A stretch of DNA of 6,591 bases from Desulfobacterales bacterium (GCA_018399455.1 JAGYOT010000109.1:1-6591); one strand, 5' to 3'; counted from the first letter of the stretch, positions 1 to 6,011 are shown. Made by a program: numbers and translations. Notes: generated from the letters alone by a model not told the origin.

Positions 1-916
1 TATGTATGCCGCCAATTATGCCAAGGAGCGGATCCAGGGCAAACATCTGCTGGCCGGGAAGGACCCGGATGCAGCAAACGTTCCGATCATCCAGCACCCG
101 GACGTGAGACGGCAGTTGATGCTTATGAAGGCCTATGTCGATGGCATGAGAAGCCTCATCTACTACGGCGGGTATTGCTATGACATGGAACATCTGGCCC
201 GGGATTCCGAGGAAAAGGCCAAATACGAAGATTTAAGCGCCATTTTAACCCCGATTATCAAAGGCTATATCACGGACAGGGCTCTTGAGATCACCAGCCA
301 GGGCATACAGGTCTACGGCGGATACGGATATATCAAGGAATACCCGGTAGAACAGCTGATGCGGGACAGCCGGATTTTCCCGATTTATGAAGGGACCAAC
401 GGCATTCAGGCAATGGATCTGCTGGGCCGGAAACTTGGCATGAAAAAGGGACAGCCCTTTCTTGATTACCTTGGGCTCATGCAGCAAACCGTGGATTCCG
501 CAAACACAATTGAAGCCCTTTCCCCGCTTGCTGAAAAAGTCGGGGAAAGCGTCAACCGCTTAAATGAAATCGCTCTTTTTATCGCCCGGACCGCTATGTC
601 CGAGAATGTTTTGAACGCATTCGCCTTTGCTCATCCCTTCCTTGACGTGACCGGGGATGTCAGCGTCGCCTGGATGCTTTTGTGGCGTGCCCGGGCCGCC
701 TTTGAAAAGCTTGAGAAGCTGGCAAAAAGCAAAGACCTTGCCCAGATTAAAGAAAAGGCAGAAAAAAACAAAGATGCGGCCTTTTATTACGGCCAGGTCA
801 AAACCGCCGAGTTTTTCATCATGACCATACTTCCGGTTACCATGGGCAAACTCAATGCTATTGCCGCACAGAACGGAGCCGCGGTGGAAATTCCGGAAAT
901 CGCGCTTGGCGGGTAG
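1..916 (+). CDS. Acyl-CoA dehydrogenase, long form with extra C-terminal domain (partial, 5' end cut by window edge)
   Basis: This is an FAD-dependent acyl-CoA dehydrogenase, which introduces the alpha-beta double bond into an acyl-CoA and passes electrons to electron-transfer flavoprotein. Only the last 304 residues are visible. The apparent ATG at position 2 is internal, because the first visible residues (YAKERIQGK) already match the core helical domain, so the gene starts outside the window. The core C-terminal helical domain covers about residues 1-145 of the fragment. It contains GIQVYGGYGYIKEYPVEQLMRD and then IYEGTNGIQ, whose Glu (fragment residue 130) aligns with the catalytic base of medium-chain enzymes. 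About 150 further residues follow. They fit the extra C-terminal domain of the roughly 600-residue subfamily that includes 3-methylmercaptopropionyl-CoA dehydrogenase (DmdC). The family is certain; the substrate is not, since these paralogues act on fatty, aromatic and branched acyl-CoAs. It ends 184 bases before minC and is probably a separate transcription unit. Confidence 0.93.
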   Translation, partial: MYAANYAKERIQGKHLLAGKDPDAANVPIIQHPDVRRQLMLMKAYVDGMRSLIYYGGYCYDMEHLARDSEEKAKYEDLSAILTPIIKGYITDRALEITSQGIQVYGGYGYIKEYPVEQLMRDSRIFPIYEGTNGIQAMDLLGRKLGMKKGQPFLDYLGLMQQTVDSANTIEALSPLAEKVGESVNRLNEIALFIARTAMSENVLNAFAFAHPFLDVTGDVSVAWMLLWRARAAFEKLEKLAKSKDLAQIKEKAEKNKDAAFYYGQVKTAEFFIMTILPVTMGKLNAIAAQNGAAVEIPEIALGG

Positions 917-950
917 TTGCATCCTCTTCCGTACCGCCCAGGCGTCACCC

Positions 951-983
951 ATCGGCCCTCCGGCAGCCTGCAGGAGGGCCGAT
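951..983 (+). terminator. Strong hairpin after the acyl-CoA dehydrogenase gene, possible terminator
   Basis: The arms 951-961 and 973-983 are perfect 11-base inverted repeats (ATCGGCCCTCC and its complement) around an 11-base loop. Inside the loop, GCA/TGC can pair to extend the stem after one mismatch. It starts 34 bases after the stop codon at 914-916 and lies upstream of the minC promoter candidate, the right place for a transcript end. No T-run follows on either strand, so a classical intrinsic terminator is not shown. It may instead stabilise the mRNA 3' end or work with Rho. Confidence 0.45.
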
Positions 984-1015
984 TCACAGAAAATATTCCC
1001 GCCTCTATTCGTTTA

Positions 1016-1044
1016 TTGACACATATATTGTATTCTGGTAGAAA
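1016..1044 (+). promoter_or_regulatory. Sigma70-type promoter candidate for minCDE
   Basis: A perfect TTGACA -35 box lies at 1016-1021. After a 17-base spacer comes TAGAAA at 1039-1044 (4 of 6 to TATAAT), preceded by TG at 1036-1037 as in an extended -10 element. Transcription would begin near 1051, about 50 bases before the minC ATG. The position between the upstream hairpin and minC supports a role as the operon promoter. It was identified by eye only. Confidence 0.5.
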
Positions 1045-1099
1045 ACAAATACCAAATATATGGTACAGAATCATTTATGACCGGACATCAGCAATCCAT

Positions 1100-1789
1100 A
1101 TGAACACAACGGATGAACACTTAGTCAAACTCAAAGGCGTCGGCGACAGTCTTTGGCTCAGCGTTGATGCCACGCGTTCCCTTGAGGCGCTGCAGAACGC
1201 CATTATTCCCGCCTTTGAGCGCCTTGGGCAGCTGGCGGTCAATGCCCGGGTCATTATTGACAGCAGCCCGTCCGAGGAATGCGATCAAGTGATCGAGACC
1301 CTGGGCCCGTTTCTGAAAGAACGGTTTAGGGTCAAAGAGGTCTCTAAACCCCCGGCGGATAAAAAAACGGTCAGTAAAGCCCGTATCCGGCATCAGGATG
1401 TGGGAAACGCCTGGCATCACTACCGCAGTGAAGCCCTGGTGATTGCCGGCCGGGTGCGCTCCGGACAGAAAATTGAGGCAAAAAAACACCTTGTTATTAT
1501 GGGCGATTTAAACCCGGGGGCCGAAGCTGTCGCCGGCGGTGACATCCTTATTTTGGGGACCCTTTCAGGCAAAGCGCAGGCAGGGAAGCCCGACAATGAA
1601 ACGGCCATTATCATGGCCCTGCAGTTTCGGCCGACCCAGGTTCAGATCGGCGGTATCGTCGCAGCGGGTATTTCATCCGGTGAAAGCGGCGCCCCGGAGA
1701 TCGCCTGTGTTGAAAACCAGGCCATTGTCGTTTGCGACTATCTGAAAGACAATCCCTTCAAACGATTGACATGGCCGGAAGTTCGTTAA
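1100..1789 (+). CDS. minC: Septum site-determining protein MinC
   Basis: MinC is the FtsZ-assembly inhibitor of the Min system. It acts at the membrane at the cell poles once bound to MinD. The chosen ATG gives 229 residues, the usual size. The open frame extends back to 917, but the added residues cross the hairpin and the promoter and do not look like protein. The N-terminal FtsZ-inhibiting domain covers about residues 5-78. A variable charged linker (about 80-105) follows, and then the C-terminal beta-helix domain that dimerises and binds MinD. That last domain is marked by RSGQKIEA (120-127), the GDLNPGAEAVAGGDILILG region (135-153) and the GKAQAG turn (158-163). No good Shine-Dalgarno sequence precedes the ATG, so initiation may be weak, in keeping with a low-abundance inhibitor (inference). 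It is the first gene of minCDE, with 45 bases between its stop and minD. Confidence 0.93.
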   Translation: MNTTDEHLVKLKGVGDSLWLSVDATRSLEALQNAIIPAFERLGQLAVNARVIIDSSPSEECDQVIETLGPFLKERFRVKEVSKPPADKKTVSKARIRHQDVGNAWHHYRSEALVIAGRVRSGQKIEAKKHLVIMGDLNPGAEAVAGGDILILGTLSGKAQAGKPDNETAIIMALQFRPTQVQIGGIVAAGISSGESGAPEIACVENQAIVVCDYLKDNPFKRLTWPEVR

Positions 1790-1824
1790 ATCGTATTTCC
1801 GCTGATTCTAAACAATTCAAAAAC

Positions 1825-1830
1825 GAGGTG
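1825..1830 (+). promoter_or_regulatory. Ribosome binding site that fixes the GTG start of minD
   Basis: GAGGTG lies 4 bases upstream of the GTG at 1835. It supports that non-ATG start, which places the protein's first residues (MEGKVIVMTSGKGG) exactly as in other MinD proteins. Confidence 0.7.
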
Positions 1831-1834
1831 TGCA

Positions 1835-2647
1835 GTGGAGGGTAAAGTCATTGTTATGACCTCAGGCAAAGGCGGTGTCGGCAAAACCACCGTTACCGCC
1901 TCTGTTGGTGCCGCCCTGGCCCTGCAGGGCAAACGCGTCGCCATTGTCGACATGGACATCGGGCTTCGCAACCTGGATGTGGTCATGGGGCTTGAAAACC
2001 GTATTGTGTTCAATGTCGTTGACCTCATCCAGGGTCGCTGCAAACTGAAACAGGCCGCCATCAAAGACCGGCGAATCGACAACCTTTTCCTGATCCCGGC
2101 GTCCCAGAGCGATGACAAGGATGTGATCAAGCCGGAAAACATGGTCTGGCTGACCAATAAGCTACGGAAGGAATATGACTTCACGCTGCTGGATTGTCCG
2201 GCCGGGATTGAACACGGGTTTAAAAACTCCATTGCCGCAGCAGACGAGGCAATTGTAATCTGCACGCCGGATGTTTCCGCGGTAAGGGATGCAGACCGGG
2301 TCATCGGCCTTTTGTATGCGCGTTCGATCACGCCCAAGCTGGTCGTCAACCGGATTTCTCCCAAAATGGTGGAAAACGGTGACATGCTGAGCCATGATGA
2401 CATCGTCGATGTCTTGTCTATAGATCTGGTCGGACTTGTGGAAATGGATGATCAGGTGGTTGTATCAAGCAATACGGGCGTCCCGCTGGTGACCAACAGG
2501 GAATCAAAAGCCGGCATGGCGTTTCAGCGAATTGCCATGCGGCTCAACGGCCAGCCGGATCTGCCCATTGAAAACCCCATGGTACAGAGGGGCTTCTGGA
2601 GAACAATCGGCAAAAAACTGGGGCGAAGGAATAAGGATGCCAAATGA
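1835..2647 (+). CDS. minD: Septum site-determining protein MinD, membrane-associated ParA-type ATPase
   Basis: MinD dimerises on ATP, binds the inner membrane and carries MinC; MinE triggers hydrolysis and release. The 270-residue length is typical. The deviant Walker A motif GKGGVGKTT is at residues 11-19, with signature lysine K12 and P-loop lysine K17. Switch I is DMDIGLRNLD (39-48), and the Walker B region LLDCPAGIE (118-126) contains D120. The C-terminus carries the expected amphipathic membrane-targeting helix, RGFWRTIGKKLGRR (252-265), with Phe, Trp, Ile and Leu on one side and basic residues on the other. Translation starts at GTG with a good upstream GAGGTG. The stop overlaps the start of minE by 4 bases (ATGA), so the two are likely translationally coupled, which would hold the MinD:MinE ratio. 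Family and role are clear. Confidence 0.97.
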   Translation: MEGKVIVMTSGKGGVGKTTVTASVGAALALQGKRVAIVDMDIGLRNLDVVMGLENRIVFNVVDLIQGRCKLKQAAIKDRRIDNLFLIPASQSDDKDVIKPENMVWLTNKLRKEYDFTLLDCPAGIEHGFKNSIAAADEAIVICTPDVSAVRDADRVIGLLYARSITPKLVVNRISPKMVENGDMLSHDDIVDVLSIDLVGLVEMDDQVVVSSNTGVPLVTNRESKAGMAFQRIAMRLNGQPDLPIENPMVQRGFWRTIGKKLGRRNKDAK

Positions 2648-2940
2648 GATTAAACGATTTGCTGAAGAAACTCGTCAACAAGCAGGATAGCCGGGAAGTC
2701 GCCAAGAAACGGCTCAAATTCGCTTTGGTCTACGACAAGCTGGAAGTCAGTGATACGATGCTCGATAACCTGCAAAGCGAGTTGATGGAGGTTATTTCCC
2801 GATATTTCGAAATCGACCAGAATGCCATGAATTTAGATATTCAGCGATCCGATGACTACTCGGCGCTGGTTCTCAATACACCGATTCTCTCGGCCAGGCA
2901 TCAGAACCATGCGCAGGCGGCACAGGGGCATGCCGGCTGA
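2644..2940 (+). CDS. minE: Cell division topological specificity factor MinE
   Basis: MinE stimulates the ATPase of membrane-bound MinD and restricts MinC-MinD to the poles. At 98 residues it is slightly longer than the common 85-90. Residues 2-11 (RLNDLLKKLV) form the amphipathic N-terminal membrane-binding segment. Residues 18-31 (EVAKKRLKFALVYD) are the MinD-contacting helix/strand. Residues 45-80 form the topological specificity domain, including EVISRYFEID and LDIQRSDDYSALVLNTPI. The last 14 or so residues (ARHQNHAQAAQGHAG) are rich in Ala, His, Gln and Gly and look like an unstructured tail outside the family core. The ATG overlaps the minD stop. The gene ends 44 bases before the convergent HD-domain gene, with no convincing terminator between them. 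Confidence 0.95.
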   Translation: MRLNDLLKKLVNKQDSREVAKKRLKFALVYDKLEVSDTMLDNLQSELMEVISRYFEIDQNAMNLDIQRSDDYSALVLNTPILSARHQNHAQAAQGHAG

Positions 2941-2984
2941 GCCCCGTATCACTATACGAATCATCGCCTGCAGAAGAACATGAG

Positions 2985-3749
2985 TTATAGTTTAAGCTCG
3001 GTTTTCATGTACCTATAGAGTTCCTCGCCGATGGCAACACCGATATCAATGAACTGGGGACCGTACTTGCGCCCTGTCTGACTGCGAAAAGTGTGTTTGA
3101 TTTTTTCCAGAAAAGCAATGCCCTCGGGATAACGGGCGACAAACCGATCCAAAGCAATGCCCGAGCCTTCCACCATATCCCATACGGTATGGGTGAAATT
3201 GTCCGGGCCAAAACGGAATTTATCAGAATCATAAACGCAGTCCGAAAGCATTCTGGCAGTTACGGTGGGCATCTCAAGGGGGGAGCAGAAAGCTTCGTGG
3301 TTGGCAATCGCTGTTGCAATATCGCTCACCTCTTTTTTTGTAAACGGATAATCGGCAAGTACCTGACGCGCATAGATAGCCCCAAGGCGAGCATGATCCT
3401 TCTTTCGGCGTTCAATATCATGCAAAAGTCCGGCACAATGAGCCATGCGAATGTGACCGGTAATAAATTCCCGGGAAAAACCAGCCTGTTGCCCTTCAAT
3501 GGCCACAAGGGCGCCGGCATCCAGGGCTACCTTTATGGCATGGTCCAGGCCATGGCCGTAATCGTCTTCAATGGCTTCGGACACAACGGCACGCAGACGG
3601 CATACCACCGCGTCGTTGTTAAACTGATGTCCGGATAGGGCTGATTCGTGCGGAAAGTCCCGGTAAAAATCCGCCAGCGGTTTGTGAGCCGCGATTTTCC
3701 GCGCCTTCTGCCGCAGCCGGTCAATTATCGCATGCCTTGTTTCCAACAT
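2985..3749 (-). CDS. HD-domain metal-dependent hydrolase, substrate unknown
   Basis: This 254-residue soluble protein has the ordered metal ligands of the HD phosphohydrolase superfamily. They are His66 and His70 in YGHGLDHAIKV, the His110-Asp111 doublet in AHCAGLLHDIER, His119, His151 in ANHEAF, and an acidic cluster DSDKF (174-178) that supplies the last Asp. Members hydrolyse phosphoester bonds in nucleotides, cyclic nucleotides or related metabolites. No attached sensory, GGDEF, RelA or RNA-binding domain is seen, so the substrate cannot be named. The HD fold starts near residue 60; residues 1-55 are an N-terminal helical stretch. No signal peptide or membrane segment is visible. The ATG is the only Met before residue 102, and a strong ribosome binding site is lacking. 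It lies 45 bases downstream of the amidohydrolase gene on the same strand and is probably co-transcribed with it. Confidence 0.85.
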   Translation of the reverse strand: MLETRHAIIDRLRQKARKIAAHKPLADFYRDFPHESALSGHQFNNDAVVCRLRAVVSEAIEDDYGHGLDHAIKVALDAGALVAIEGQQAGFSREFITGHIRMAHCAGLLHDIERRKKDHARLGAIYARQVLADYPFTKKEVSDIATAIANHEAFCSPLEMPTVTARMLSDCVYDSDKFRFGPDNFTHTVWDMVEGSGIALDRFVARYPEGIAFLEKIKHTFRSQTGRKYGPQFIDIGVAIGEELYRYMKTELKL

Positions 3750-3794
3750 GTGCCATACTCAAACAGGGTGAATAGTCAAAACCCTAAACCCGGT

Positions 3795-4640
3795 TCAGGA
3801 TAAACCAAACAGCCGGGCCGCAGTGTCTCCGAGCATTCTGCGTTTTTCAGCCTCGCCCAGCCCGGAGGCTTCAATCTCCCGAAAATATCGATCCGGTTTA
3901 AGCAATGGATAGTCGGTTCCCCAGAGAATCTTTTCCGCCCCGGCAACAGAGGCGGCAACCGGATATATCCGGGGCGTATACAAAAACGGGGAGGCCGCAG
4001 TGTCATAATAAACATTTGCCAGCGTCTCGCCGACCTCTTTTTTCATAAGAAGATAAAAAAAGATCCCTCCCCCCCAGTGAGCGAGAATAATCTTGTTTTC
4101 CGGAAACCGCTGAATCATCGCGTATATCTGGGCCAGGGTATTCGGCGTTTTGCCGGGATAGACATGGCCGATGGGCTCATTGGTGTGAATCATGACCGGA
4201 AGCTTTCTCTCCCGGCATATGGCCATCACCGGATCAAGCCGTTTAAGTGTGTCGGGCTCAAAACCGCCCTGATAAAACGCGAGCTCCCCTACCCCGGAGA
4301 GGCCTCCCTCCAGACACCGTTCAACTTCGTTTGCAGCCTTATCCGCAAAGACATCCAGGCAGCAAAGCCCCTTGATCCGATCCGGATAGCGGCTGACCGC
4401 CTCCATAACATGATCATTGTTTTTCTTAAAATAGTCGGAATGATGCCAGGGGAAACCGAAGGTGACCGATACATCCACGCCCTGGGCATCCATCTCCGCC
4501 ACCAGCTGATCCGCGTCCACGAGCCGGGCTTTGGGTGATTCATAGAGGAGTTTGAATTCCGGCTCTCCCTCAAAAAAGGCCTCTCGCTCCCCACAGATCG
4601 ATTCAGGGAAAATGTGCGTGTGCGCATCAATTATCATCAT
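3795..4640 (-). CDS. Amidohydrolase-2 family (ACMSD-like) TIM-barrel metal hydrolase/decarboxylase
   Basis: This 281-residue cytosolic protein of the amidohydrolase superfamily uses a bound divalent metal to hydrolyse or decarboxylate a small organic acid or amide. The N-terminal metal-binding HxH is DAHTHIF (His7, His9). Further likely ligands are Glu119 in GVGELAF, His152 in VMIHTNEP, His188 in LAHWGGG and Asp243 in WGTDYPLL. The closing segment EAEKRRMLGDTAARLFGL is the typical C-terminal helix of this family (residues 262-280). Length agrees with single-domain members such as 2-amino-3-carboxymuconate-semialdehyde decarboxylase relatives, but no kynurenine or aromatic-degradation gene is nearby, so the substrate is open. 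Two adjacent ATGs (residues 1 and 2) are preceded by AGAGG at 6 or 9 bases, making the start well supported. It is the upstream gene of a probable operon with the HD-domain gene. Confidence 0.9.
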   Translation of the reverse strand: MMIIDAHTHIFPESICGEREAFFEGEPEFKLLYESPKARLVDADQLVAEMDAQGVDVSVTFGFPWHHSDYFKKNNDHVMEAVSRYPDRIKGLCCLDVFADKAANEVERCLEGGLSGVGELAFYQGGFEPDTLKRLDPVMAICRERKLPVMIHTNEPIGHVYPGKTPNTLAQIYAMIQRFPENKIILAHWGGGIFFYLLMKKEVGETLANVYYDTAASPFLYTPRIYPVAASVAGAEKILWGTDYPLLKPDRYFREIEASGLGEAEKRRMLGDTAARLFGLS

Positions 4641-4727
4641 CTTTTGCCTCTGGTTTAAGGCCTGCGGAAAAACGCCTTTTCGCTTGACCCGTTAAATCTT
4701 AATACCCTATATTCAATCCAATAATTT

Positions 4728-4756
4728 AATATACACGATTCCGTGATTGAAAACAA
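4728..4756 (-). promoter_or_regulatory. Sigma70-like promoter candidate for the amidohydrolase/HD gene pair
   Basis: Read on the minus strand, TATATT (+ strand 4728-4733, 5 of 6 to TATAAT) follows TTGTTT (+ strand 4751-4756, 3 of 6 to TTGACA) at a 17-base spacing. It sits about 90 bases upstream of the amidohydrolase ATG in an AT-rich gap between divergent genes. The -35 box is poor, so the call is tentative. Confidence 0.35.
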
Positions 4757-4858
4757 GAAACGTGGAGCGGATACGGCGGTTCTTCTAAAGCCGGCGCATC
4801 AGTCTAATTTCTTTGACATCCAGATCCGCGAAATCATCTGCAAGCCGCGAAGCTTTTG

Positions 4859-5359
4859 ATGACCGCAGCCTATGAACGGCACATTGTCCTGGTCGCGCCG
4901 GAGATTCACTGGAACACCGGAAACATCGGCAGAAGCTGTCTCGGCGTCGGCGCTTTTCTCCATCTGATCCGGCCGCTGGGGTTTTCCCTCCGGAACAGCC
5001 GGCTTAAACGGGCGGGGCTGGACTACTGGAAGCAGGTCAAATTAACCATCTGGGACGATTTTGCAAGTTTTGAGGCTTCCATGAAACCGGCATCCTCCGA
5101 GGTCGCAGTTTTTTCCAAAACCGGCCGCAACTGTCTCTGGGACATCCCTAAAACAGTATCCCGATTGTTCCTGATTTTCGGAGCGGAAACCCAGGGGCTT
5201 CCCCTTCATGTCAAGGCCCGGTTCCATTCGAACCAGAGCTTTCATATCCCCATATTGGCCGATATCCGAAGCCTGAACCTCTCAACAGCGGTGGGGATTG
5301 CGCTTTACGAAAGTCTGCGGGATGCCCCGGATTTTCATTGCTGGCACAGGCATCCATAA
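4859..5359 (+). CDS. trmL: tRNA (cytidine(34)-2'-O)-methyltransferase, TrmL/CspR type
   Basis: This is a SPOUT-class, SAM-dependent methylase expected to methylate the 2'-O of the wobble base in tRNA-Leu anticodons. With the ATG at 4859 it has 166 residues, the standard minimal trefoil-knot size. An in-frame TTG directly before it (4856) is the only earlier option. The three SpoU-family motifs are present: motif 1 NTGNIGRSC at residues 19-27, motif 2 LIFGAETQGLP at 105-115, and motif 3 IPILADIRSLNLSTAVGIALYE at 130-151, which form the knot and cofactor pocket. The segment RLKRAGLDYW (48-57) matches the RRAGLDYW signature that separates TrmL from other SpoU relatives. E. coli TrmL has Arg in motif 2 (ETRGLP) where Gln stands here. 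No clear Shine-Dalgarno sequence precedes the start. The neighbours are divergent on the left and convergent on the right, so the gene is probably transcribed alone. Confidence 0.92.
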   Translation: MTAAYERHIVLVAPEIHWNTGNIGRSCLGVGAFLHLIRPLGFSLRNSRLKRAGLDYWKQVKLTIWDDFASFEASMKPASSEVAVFSKTGRNCLWDIPKTVSRLFLIFGAETQGLPLHVKARFHSNQSFHIPILADIRSLNLSTAVGIALYESLRDAPDFHCWHRHP

Positions 5360-5383
5360 CCCCTTGGCCCTGAAGGATTTTCT

Positions 5384-5746
5384 TTATTTTCGTATTTTTG
5401 AAGGAATTTTTTCCGGCTGCTTTTCCAGGTGCCGGCACCGGTTGCAGGCCATTTCAGCCATTCGTTCCAGCACATCGGACAAATCCGAGGTTTTCCATAC
5501 GTCTGCAAATTCAGGTATTCGCTTAAGCCGCTGGCTGAGCTGATAGCCAGCGTTTTTTTGCGGGGTCAGTTTGATATCGCCTTCTTCGAGGACGAGTTTA
5601 TCTGCAAAAACCTCATCCAAAAGCAAGCCAACCATGTAGACAAAAAAATCTTTGACTTCCGGCACGGATTCCGCAGAGCTGATACGTTGCCGATAGTCCG
5701 GTAAAATCTTACGTTCATACTTGGTAAACGACATTTGCCTGCTCAT
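5384..5746 (-). CDS. Small protein of unknown function with a C-x2-C-x-H motif
   Basis: I do not recognise this 120-residue protein. The start is well fixed: an AAGGAG element lies 7 bases before the ATG at 5746. A longer open frame, back to 5854, has no such signal and crosses an AT-rich leader. The protein is hydrophilic and predicted largely helical. A charged N-terminus (SFTKYERKILPDYRQRI) precedes an amphipathic stretch VKDFFVYMVGLLLDEVFADKL (residues 27-47), too polar at its ends to be a confident membrane helix. A basic region KNAGYQLSQRLKRIPEF comes next (about 65-81), and then DVLERMAEMACNRCRHLEK with Cys100-x2-Cys103-x-His105. That motif could bind a metal, although only one C-x2-C pair is present, so a second half-site would have to come from a partner or dimer. 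It converges on trmL (24 bases apart) and diverges from clpB. Confidence 0.7.
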   Translation of the reverse strand: MSRQMSFTKYERKILPDYRQRISSAESVPEVKDFFVYMVGLLLDEVFADKLVLEEGDIKLTPQKNAGYQLSQRLKRIPEFADVWKTSDLSDVLERMAEMACNRCRHLEKQPEKIPSKIRK

Positions 5747-5753
5747 TTCCTCG

Positions 5754-5759
5754 CTCCTT
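5754..5759 (-). promoter_or_regulatory. Ribosome binding site deciding the start of the small CxxC protein
   Basis: On the minus strand AAGGAG is followed by 7 bases and the ATG at 5746. This near-perfect spacing selects that Met over the upstream in-frame ATG at 5854 and the downstream one four codons later. Confidence 0.8.
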
Positions 5760-5765
5760 GAAAAA

Positions 5766-5794
5766 AATAAAAGGATCTCGGGGTTTGCTGTCAA
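5766..5794 (-). promoter_or_regulatory. Possible promoter for the small CxxC protein gene
   Basis: On the minus strand a perfect TTGACA (+ strand 5789-5794) is followed after 17 bases by TTTATT (+ strand 5766-5771, 4 of 6). Transcription would then begin at about 5759, at the edge of the ribosome binding site, giving an unusually short leader of about 13 bases. That weakens the call. Confidence 0.3.
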
Positions 5795-5899
5795 ACTGCC
5801 GGCGACGGGAGATTTTACAAGACAATGTGGGAATCGAAAAACGGCGTGAATCATTCATAATATTTAAACTAAGGAATCCGGGTGTAAAAATCAAATAAA

Positions 5900-5916
5900 A
5901 AACCCGCCTCCGGTTT
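5900..5916 (-). terminator. Weak hairpin followed by a T-rich run in the gap between the small gene and clpB
   Basis: Read on the minus strand, AAACC and GGTTT pair around a 7-base loop (GGAGGCG) and are followed by a run of T. The + strand is also T-rich after it. The stem is only 5 pairs. No gene visible in this window ends here on the minus strand, so if active it would act as a leader attenuator for the small CxxC gene or as an insulator between the divergent units. Confidence 0.3.
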
Positions 5917-5929
5917 CATTTTCCCTCAG

Positions 5930-5957
5930 TTGACAACAACCCTCTCATGCTTATTTT
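5930..5957 (+). promoter_or_regulatory. Sigma70-like promoter candidate for clpB
   Basis: TTGACA at 5930-5935 is followed after 16 bases by TATTTT at 5952-5957 (4 of 6 to TATAAT). The implied leader is about 50 bases to the clpB ATG. No CIRCE inverted repeat (TTAGCACTC/GAGTGCTAA) and no clear sigma32 CCCCAT-type -10 element are present in the 265-base gap, so the heat-shock control expected for clpB is not evident here. Confidence 0.45.
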
Positions 5958-5998
5958 AACATACTGAAAACATGAAAAAATAAAATATCGTCATCACT

Positions 5999-6005
5999 AA
6001 GGAGG
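5999..6005 (+). promoter_or_regulatory. Strong ribosome binding site of clpB
   Basis: AAGGAGG lies 6 bases before the ATG at 6012. It is a near-perfect Shine-Dalgarno sequence, consistent with a highly expressed chaperone, and it fixes the start codon. Confidence 0.9.
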
Positions 6006-6011
6006 AAATCC

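Noticed and set aside
917..1099. 5' extension of the minC frame
   Set aside because: The extra 61 codons cross a perfect hairpin and a promoter candidate and do not match the MinC N-terminus. The ATG at 1100 gives the normal length.
1786..2403. 205-codon open frame on the - strand opposite minD
   Set aside because: Its composition (Ser, Thr, Arg and Pro rich) is typical of an antisense frame, and minD on the other strand is unmistakable.
2945..2958. CGTAT/ATACG hairpin between minE and the HD-domain gene as a bidirectional terminator
   Set aside because: The stem has only 5 pairs, is AT-rich, and has no T-run on either side. It is too weak to call.
3093..3638. 181-codon open frame on the + strand opposite the HD-domain gene
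   Set aside because: It is fully antisense to a gene with intact metal-ligand motifs, and its translation shows no family motif. It is a shadow frame.
4077..4538. 153-codon open frame on the + strand opposite the amidohydrolase gene
   Set aside because: It is antisense to a well-supported gene, with no ribosome binding site and no recognisable domain.
4657..4678. AAGGC/GCCTT hairpin in the leader of the amidohydrolase gene, considered as a riboswitch or attenuator
   Set aside because: The stem is short and competes with an alternative 3-pair fold. No known riboswitch core is recognisable.
5362..5383. CCTT/AAGG hairpin followed by a T-rich stretch after trmL as a terminator
   Set aside because: The 4-pair stem is too weak, and the T-rich stretch runs into the end of the convergent gene.
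5747..5854. 36-codon N-terminal extension of the small CxxC protein
   Set aside because: There is no ribosome binding site at 5854. The ATG at 5746 has a near-perfect one, and the extension crosses an AT-rich leader.
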